Part shown: piece by piece, positions 56,996-64,000 of the stretch | Position numbering within the stretch: the stretch's first letter is position 1 | How the letters are laid out: each line of letters starts with the position of its first letter | DNA from: Adineta ricciae | Taxonomy: Eukaryota; Rotifera; Eurotatoria; Adinetida; Adinetidae | DNA: 64,000 nucleotides | Assembly: GCA_905250025.1 (NCBI GenBank) | Contig: CAJNOJ010000183.1 | Span: 1-64,000 of the forward strand | Direction: 5' to 3' | Program-made: the position numbers and the translations under genes | The notes under the pieces: model-generated | Database searches by the model: none | Seen by the model: only the letters and a program-made list of their open reading frames with translations | What the model was told of the DNA's origin: nothing

Positions 56996-58113
56996 GTTAT
57001 TTCATCCGTGGACGATGAATCTCATGTTTCTGCTTTGCTTCTGTTCAGCTTAAATGTATTTGTGGAATATCATCATGGAGGTTAATACCAAGAACTATCT
57101 AAATTCTGAAATTTCATGACTTTTTTCCATAAAGTTTTCACTGAAAAAAAAAACAGAATTATCAATCACTGTCAAAGAAATAGCAAAAATTGCTGATGTA
57201 TTTCAAGGTAATACAATAAGTTGGTGTTGATAATTACTCGCACATCGTATCTGTTCGTTTTGAATACAAACAATCTTTCAAGATATTCAGTCTTCAATAG
57301 AATGAGGCTTGCGACGAACGTATTGAATACCTTGAACATAACGGAATCTGGAAGCAAAGTACATTACACATTGAGAATCTATTGCAGAATAACACCGTAA
57401 ACTTTGTTTTTGTATACCTTTATCGTATGAATAAAATTCCCGTACTCCCATAGACTCTGAAGATTTCGAATTTGTCTTGTAATGGCATCAAAAAAGAAAG
57501 AATGGAAAGCAACTCGTTGATGATTTACTCCACAATTAAGTAACTTTCAGCTTTCTCTCTATAAAAATGTTGACTTCTACACATGTTTATATATACCATT
57601 GACCGTGTAGATACCTACAGAACTTAGTCTTGGAGACATTCGAGGCGAGTTTCAGGGAGTGCAGTATTGCAAATTTCATACAAAACAACACGGTAGTATC
57701 ATTTTCATTCGTACTTTTTCTTACTGTTTTTTTCACGAACAATACAAACACTTATCGATCTTAAACTATCTGGTAATGATATGCGAAGCTATGGAATACT
57801 ACATTCGCCGATTGCTCTATTCTATAACAAAGTTAGTTGTTCTAACTCATCGCTGGCTTCATTGAAATTGATTCGTGTCATCTAGACCCTCACCCACTTT
57901 CATCCAGTAAACATTATTCTTTCTCTATTTGCTATTTGAGATTTAAAATATCTGTTTAGTCTCTAATGAACTTCAATCTTCGAACCAACGCATGTGATAG
58001 AGATATACAAAAATAAATCAATCGAACAAGAACCGCCCAGATTCATTTTACTCTTTTTTTCGCCAGAAAAAAACTTCATGTTTATCTATAAATACAATAA
58101 CATCAAGTGGTAA
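56996..58113. other. Non-coding region after NHL/REJ gene, haplotype A
   Basis: Counterpart of 37351-38471, identical to it up to 57549. No gene. Confidence 0.35.
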
Positions 58114-59860
58114 CTAAGAAAAACCGACTCGAAATAAGATCGTCTTTTGTCCGTTACATAACCTCGTCTGAATTTCTTGTGCTTGTTGGACCAATACTTG
58201 TCTGTCGTCAAATATACTTTCCACCACCTGTAACGATATTTTCTGTAAGTTAAAACATGCATCCTTTATGCCTGTCCATTGATTTTCATGTAAAAATTGT
58301 TTGACGTCATCCCGATCGCCCACGAAATAGAAATACTTTATGCTTTTCATCTTCATTATCCAGCTGATCATTTCCTTCGAAAAGCTTTGGGCATCAGCGT
58401 GAACAGAGTCATTTGTTGGCGCTGAACGATGATGGTTCAAGTCGAGCAGGAAAGATTCAATTTTGTTCGCTTCGGCACGCCAATAGTTGGATCGAGGCGC
58501 ATAAGAATAGTTGTGTGATATACCGGGACAACGAACTTCGAATCGTTGAATACCTGGTCCAAGTAAATCGAACAGATCATAGAATTTATCATAACTCAGC
58601 TCGTTATCAAAGTAAAGTGAAAGACGAGTTAGTTTCGGAAAATTTCTTTTATAGACTTCGATTTGATCTTCATATTTGGATGCAGCGGATAACGTGATTG
58701 AATTGATTTCTCTAAGGCGTGCTATGCGAGTCAAACAATTTTCTGAAACAGTTTCCCTTCCGTCGAAATATAAGGACACAGATTTGTCATGCGGGATTTT
58801 GGAAAGAATTTTTGCGATAATTGGATCGTTTAGATTTGAAAGTTGGAACTTGAATGATTTCGATTTGTTTAGTAAATGAAGAACATTAATCGAGAAGGCG
58901 GAAATCGCGTCGTTCAATGGAAGATATTGAGCTATCTCATAAACAATATCCCAACAAAGACGAGTTGTTTCAACGAAATTGAATGCCTAAAAGAAGAACA
59001 ATTTCCCCTATTGAAATGAATATTAGAAAAATGTCACCAAATCTTTTTCAATTTGATCGCAATATTCTCGAAACTGATGCAGCTCATTGAATAGGTTATC
59101 CGAGTCTACTGCTATGTTCCTGTTCACCAGTGTGTTATTCGCAGCTAATACTTTAAATTGGTATTCAGATGTTATCGTGCTATCTGTTCTATATTCAAAT
59201 AGGCGCGTAATTCCAATAAGTAAAGGAAATTGTTCGATTGAGAACGTTTCGAAGAAGGAAACAGAAAACAAATTTCGCCAAATCATTTCTAGTCTAAATT
59301 ACAACAAAAACTAAATGTTTGAAATCAAATCGACTCATGACCTACATTTCAGCTGTTTCGCAAGTAAACTTCCACGGCCAAACGATATAGTTCATGTTTA
59401 AGTACCTCCATATATTTTCTGAATAGCATATCGATTTGCGAAAACTTTCGTTTAACAGAATAGATCCCTCATTGTAAATATAAACCAGAATAGGACGACG
59501 CTGAAATACATGAAATTGTCTCGACATTCTCGTTTACAATAAACAATCCATTGCGACAAACCTCTTCGATTAGTGATTGGCCAAATGATATTTCACACGC
59601 TTTTGTAAGAGATTGCCCGAAGAAAATCAGGGTTAAATCATTGGGATTTCCGTCAACTGAAACAAAACTATGCGCAACTGGCAAGTCTTATAAGGAGAAA
59701 AACTACTTACATTCATCGATGTCAATTAAATCATCGAAACTATCCGAAAAGACACTGACTTGGTCTTCTGTGTCACTATCCTAACATACAGCAGTAGATA
59801 CGATGTTATTTTGTTTCTCTGATTATTTTTCGAATAATGTGATAAAACAATACTCACCAT
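58114..59860 (-). CDS. UAS (FAF1-like) / F-box-like fusion protein, intact haplotype A copy
   Basis: Exons 59858-59860, 59711-59780, 59538-59677, 59346-59500, 59038-59293, 58114-58986; introns 77, 33, 37, 52 and 51 nt. The model gives 498 residues in constant frame: a short acidic start (DSDTEDQVSVFSD), a UAS domain as in FAF1/FAF2 (HSFVSVDGNPNDLTLIFFG, VYIYNEGSILLNESF, NYIVWPWKF, IEQFPLLIGITRLFEY), then the F-box-like CWDIVYEIAQYLPLNDAI and LRR-like repeats. UAS domains sense long-chain unsaturated fatty acids and drive polymerisation in FAF proteins; F-box proteins recruit substrates to SCF ubiquitin ligases. A ubiquitin-pathway adaptor is a reasonable inference. No UBX domain is present. 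Confidence 0.65.
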
Positions 59861-61400
59861 TTTGATGAATTGTTTGAATGCTTCTGTGGCTACCGCTCTT
59901 TTATAAGTGAGTGACTTGAAAAAACCCTTAGGTGTGCATATTTCTCATTCTTTGTTTAGCGTTTTCATTCAACACCTTGGGCAAATATTTCTCGCGAACG
60001 TGTGAGAGAATAAAGTTTATCTTATCTTGGTGGCCGTGTTAACATAATAAATCATCCTGGGAAGTTTTCAATGGATTGTTCCGAGACACCTACCAAGATA
60101 CCCATCAACATTCCAACGTGACTAAAACATTTTGTAAATTTCGCGATGATAGAAGTTGCTTTGTGATCGGGTATTGACGTCGTGATGCGTTAAATTTTTT
60201 TGGAACGTATATTTCATTGTAAAACAAGGAAATATCTGTTTTCGGGTGTGAAGAAGTATCGATTAAACATTTTCTTTCGGACTATCACGAGCAAAGTCTC
60301 TCTAAAAATCAGTATCGTATTATAGACACGTTTATCTCGTGGACTTCTTTTTTCATGCAAAACTTTAAAATGCTTCAGACACATTCTTATTTATTATTCA
60401 AATATTTAAAACGTTTGATTAGATAACACACAAAAAAATTTCCACGGAAAAAAGGTCGTTTGCGTGGCGTACATCGATCTCGTCATATTTTTGAATTAAT
60501 TACTCATAATGCTACTATTCAACTAATGAATGTTCACAAACGCAGTATAATAGAACGAACAATTTGTAATTACATTCAGGACATACTGCTTATCCACACT
60601 CACCATATTTCTTTTCATTTAAAGAATGAAAATTACATTTTGGTTAAACAAAAATATTTGCTTTTTTATAATACACGACAAGATCGATCGTAATACGAGT
60701 ATTTTCTCATAGCATTTATATCCTGTTGACTACACTTTATGTTGATAGCGTGTGTTATGTTATTTCTCTGTAACATATATGTATTACTGTTGGTGAGAAG
60801 AGTTCACATCTTAAACATCACTGTGCACGTTTCTTTTTCTTTGAGAACGCAAGAAAAAAGTTAATTAAAAAAACAACAGTCTTCCGTTCGCTACAGCTGT
60901 TTTTTCTTTACATTGCTTTTGCACTTTTCATCAACACCGCCTGCCTTTTCTGTTACGTCCAATGCAACATACAAGTGGTAGGTAAGCATATGGTAGGATG
61001 GAAACGAAAATATGTAAAACCTCAGTCTTCATACTTTTCAATGTTTGCTTTTGCATTCACTTTATGGACAAAGTGTGTATAAACGAGCTTTGTCCTTTTC
61101 TGTCATTGTACTCGGTACGATTGTTCGGTTTAGTATTCTGATAGAAAAGTCTGGTCGGTAGGAAAAGGTTTGCGTATTTAACATGTTAAATACGAGGATT
61201 CACAGCAGTTATATGAAAACATTTTCTCTGATTACAGCAACTTCTTTTCTGATACATTTTAGATCGTTGTGACAGAAAGTGATTATAGCAATCGCACTTC
61301 AAATATACTAAAACTTCGTTTAAATTCATCACAGATTGAACCGAAAGGTTTGCACAGAAAATTGTTACCGACGACTTTCTCAACCACATATAATCTGGAA
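59861..61400. other. Spacer with haplotype-A-specific segment
   Basis: 59861-60167 matches B. 60168-60815 is A-specific and contains an ATG-less or short open frame (60460-60693; THNATIQLMNVHKRSIIE) of unknown origin. 60816-61400 matches the SMYD upstream region. No gene supported. Confidence 0.4.
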
Positions 61401-62501
61401 ATGACTACTCAGCATGTAGAAGAGTTAATCTGTAGTGCTCGTAAACTATATGATACAGAAGAATATCTCGCAGCGCGTGCGCTATATACTCAACTCCTTG
61501 CTTCAGATCCGTTTGATGCAAGAATGTGGCATCACCGATCAAACGCTCATCTGAAGCTTGGATATCCTGAGTTAGCGTTTACTGATGCTGTTCGTGGACT
61601 TCAGCTTCTCGATGATACGCTAGCAAAGAAAACGTTATCTCGGGAAGATCAAAATGACGCAGTACTGTTACGACTTGACGTACTATATACCTGTCTACTT
61701 ACTGCTGAAGCTCTAAACAGTTTTCAAATGGCACTACAGTATATTGATCGGCTATTGGCCAACGTTCATTTACTTTCGAGTGATGCGTGCAAAGTGGTTC
61801 TCGAAAAACAAGCTACTCTTCGAAACAAGATCAGTCAGAGAATCAGCACACTGCGCGGTGCAAATGTACCTTCAGGAGTCTCGATTGACACTATTTCAAA
61901 CTTGGGTACCATGCATGTAGTGAAATACCCATGGGACGTTTCCGAACCTTTCACTGCGACAAATGATTTGGAGGCTGAGCTGAAAGAACTTAATAGCGCA
62001 TTTGAACCATTCGCTCCGAAATTGAAGATCGTTCCTATGTAAGTTCTGTAACACTCTCATAACTGTATCACGGCGTTCTTGTGATTCAGAATGAATCTCT
62101 GTATCCACCCATATTATTTAACTTTACGAATTTTGTAGGCCTGACAACCCAGCACTCTACACTCCAGAGCTCACATCATCTATATCATTTTCCAAAGTCG
62201 ATAGACCTCAGTTGGGTATCATAGCACGAAAGAAAATCAAACCAAAAGAACGAATCTTAGATGAAGCGGGCATCTTCGTTAACAACGGATTATATGGTCC
62301 TAAATGCAATTATTGTAACGGTGTCCTATCGATCTCGGCGAGCAACTCAAACGAAATGCACAAAACAACGTGTTCAGGATGTGGAGAACGCTTTTGCAGT
62401 GTTGATTGTCTCCACTCTGCTCTGGAAACTTACCACAAAGTTCTTTGTGGGCGTGATATTTCTCACATTTTAACGTATGTTGCCAAAGGAACTTCGTGCA
62501 G
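61401..62501 (+). CDS. SMYD-like lysine methyltransferase, 5' part, haplotype A
   Basis: Exon 61401-62038 (TPR part, start MTTQHVEEL) and exon 2 from 62139 to the gap at 62502, covering the first SET strand and the MYND finger (CNYC, CSGCGERFC). About 93% residue identity to copy B by eye. The rest of the SET domain is lost in the N run. The reading frame that reappears after the gap is not SMYD. Confidence 0.8.
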
Positions 62502-62594
62502 NNNNNNNNNNNNNNNNNNNNNNNNNNNNNNNNNNNNNNNNNNNNNNNNNNNNNNNNNNNNNNNNNNNNNNNNNNNNNNNNNNNNNNNNNNNNN
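62502..62594. other. Assembly gap of 93 N
   Basis: Haplotype B has about 850 nt between the matching flanks (48314-49160), so the gap length is underestimated or A carries a deletion of the SET domain. Confidence 0.9.
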
Positions 62595-63148
62595 GGCCAT
62601 AAAAACACTCACATCGAGTTCATCGGGTAACATGACGAATGACTCGAAGAAAATAATCACTCTACTGATAACAAGTACTGGGAATAAACGAGATGCTATG
62701 CTACCGATATATATACACCGGCAACCAATGTAGGTTACCAATATCGATGAGTCCAAACTATCCTTGTTACTGGTTGAGCCCGTGTGTTGCGCAGCACGAA
62801 GTAAGAGATTGCGCGCAAAAAAGAGAAAGAGTTAAAAGATAAAAACGACTCTTACTTTGCGGCAGACGGTATTTACGCTAATTACTATTCGAATAGACAA
62901 AGAGATCGAAGACTCAAGTATAATCCTACAGGCTGTCAACGAGTCAATTTATTAGTTGATACTGTTCAGTCAGATGGTGAAAAATAGATTTTATTTGGAC
63001 AAACACAGTGGCCAGAGGGCAGTCACCCTAGCTCGTTCTTTACCTTCATTCTCATTAGCATTCAAATGTAATCTATCCATTTTATGTAACTGCAGATCAA
63101 ACAAAGAAGCTAACAGAGCGATTTCATTCCAATGAAAACCTTCGCTCA
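62595..63148. other. Non-coding region downstream of SMYD, haplotype A
   Basis: Matches 49160-49570. It includes about 150 nt (roughly 63030-63175) absent from B, whose minus strand is open (GFHWNEIALLASLFDLQLHK). This could be a remnant exon; no gene is claimed. Confidence 0.35.
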
Positions 63149-63379
63149 TTGCATTTATTTCCATTACCGATAGTTCTGAACCGTCTTACTGCATGGTGCA
63201 ACGATCCAAATAATCAGGACATCACGGCTAGGGCAAACAGTAAAGAACATGTAGAGCCAAGACCAATCAATTTTGGAGAGCATGAATTATGGTATAGAAT
63301 AGCAGCGTGTTTCATTTTCATTGGCACACATGTACCTGGCGGCTGTGATGCATTTAAAAAAGACACCCTTCTAGTTTGA
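63149..63379 (+). pseudogene. Conserved 76-codon open remnant, strand undecided, haplotype A
   Basis: Allele of 49571-49801 with the same frame length and end (KDTLLV) but many replacement changes and no ATG. See the copy B entry. Confidence 0.25.
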
Positions 63380-63511
63380 ACAACTATTTATATATTCAGA
63401 GTACGATATTAGTCGTACACAACCTTAAGCGTATATATAAGTGACAAAAAAATAGTAGTGTGCGAAACGCTGTTAAAGTTATGCAGAGATGTAGAAATAT
63501 AAAAGAGTTAT

Positions 63512-64000
63512 TTAGTCTGTTTTACCAACAAAAATAGCCAATGTTAATGCCAACACTAAAGCAACTATAATATGAATGAAGAGAAGTATTCCTTTAATTC
63601 GATCAATTTTTATTTGCGCTTTATTGTATGTATCGTCGGGTGTGTTTGTATTCTCGGTAGTTATATCATAGAAGCCAGTTGTTTTGGTTTCTGCTGATGG
63701 TTTGTTTTTAGAACAATACTCTATAAGCCAGAAGAGAAAAAATATAATTGGCAGCCAGCATATCCAAGCAATAAGGATGCCCCATATTTTGTTCTTTTCA
63801 AAACTGAATTGTGTAAAGAACATGACGAGAAACATAGCAACAATGGAAAGAATCAATGCAATAAAGCCAACAATTCGATGTATATGATTGAATATGAAAC
63901 GATAATGAGCATCAGGTTTACAACGATATAAGGCCATAAATGGTTGAATAACGGAAAAAACTACTACAATGATTCCAGCGATCGAGTGTGCAAATTCTCG
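63512..64000 (-). CDS. Cytochrome b561 part of FRRS1-like reductase, haplotype A, cut by window edge
   Basis: Last exon of the allele of 49933-52042. It contains the fourth haem-histidine helix (NHIHRIVGFIALI), the aromatic helix IAWICWLPIIFFLFWLIEYC and the C-terminal helix. Frame intact to the window end. Confidence 0.8.
   Translation of the reverse strand, partial: REFAHSIAGIIVVVFSVIQPFMALYRCKPDAHYRFIFNHIHRIVGFIALILSIVAMFLVMFFTQFSFEKNKIWGILIAWICWLPIIFFLFWLIEYCSKNKPSAETKTTGFYDITTENTNTPDDTYNKAQIKIDRIKGILLFIHIIVALVLALTLAIFVGKTD

Noticed and set aside
1..64000. tRNA, rRNA or CRISPR-like arrays
   Set aside because: Scanned by eye; no cloverleaf-like gene, rRNA core or regularly spaced repeat was recognised. 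A tRNAscan run would settle tRNAs.

Overview
The window looks like nuclear DNA of a small invertebrate, most probably a bdelloid rotifer. It is AT-rich, its genes are split by many GT-AG introns of mostly 45-60 nt (some as short as 33 and 37 nt), and it carries families known to be expanded in bdelloids: a receiver-like domain fused to an ARTC-type ADP-ribosyltransferase and TPR, large NHL beta-propeller ectodomains, and FkbM methyltransferases. Almost every gene occurs twice with a few percent divergence. No transposon, rRNA, tRNA or CRISPR array was recognised.

The main point is the layout. There is one underlying gene order, present in two versions: ART (-), orphan (-), small secreted peptide (+), FkbM (+), GPCR (+), tiny membrane protein (+), XPR1 phosphate exporter (-), GT61-like glycosyltransferase (-), NHL/EGF receptor (+), NHL/REJ/GPS protein (+), UAS/F-box-like protein (-), [PARP (-), VLIG-like protein (-)], SMYD methyltransferase (+), reeler/DOMON/cytochrome b561 reductase (-), Gig2-like PARP (-). 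Single Ns at 7900, 25902, 29258 and 53164 cut the window into five segments: S1 1-7899, S2 7901-25901, S3 25903-29257, S4 29259-53163, S5 53165-64000. Matching ends and shared variants fit haplotype A = S2+S5 and haplotype B = S1+S3+S4, laid head to tail by the assembler. The apparent tandem duplication is therefore probably an allelic mosaic. Gene models that cross an N are chimeric.

The haplotypes differ functionally. FkbM is intact in B and broken in A; the small secreted peptide is open in A and broken in B; the NHL/REJ protein has a stop in A; the UAS/F-box protein has a stop in B. A 6.1-kb island with a PARP and a VLIG-like protein (40528-46629) exists only in B; A has 648 unrelated bases there. 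The two NHL genes share haplotype-specific variants with each other, as expected from gene conversion between neighbouring paralogs, and a 773-bp stretch at the end of the NHL/REJ gene is identical between haplotypes.

Three different ADP-ribosyltransferase-fold genes (ARTC-like, PARP, Gig2-like), a VLIG-like protein and several rapidly changing extracellular proteins suggest a locus with surface-recognition and innate-immunity character, mixed with housekeeping genes (XPR1, SMYD, ferric reductase). The immune reading is inference from family membership.
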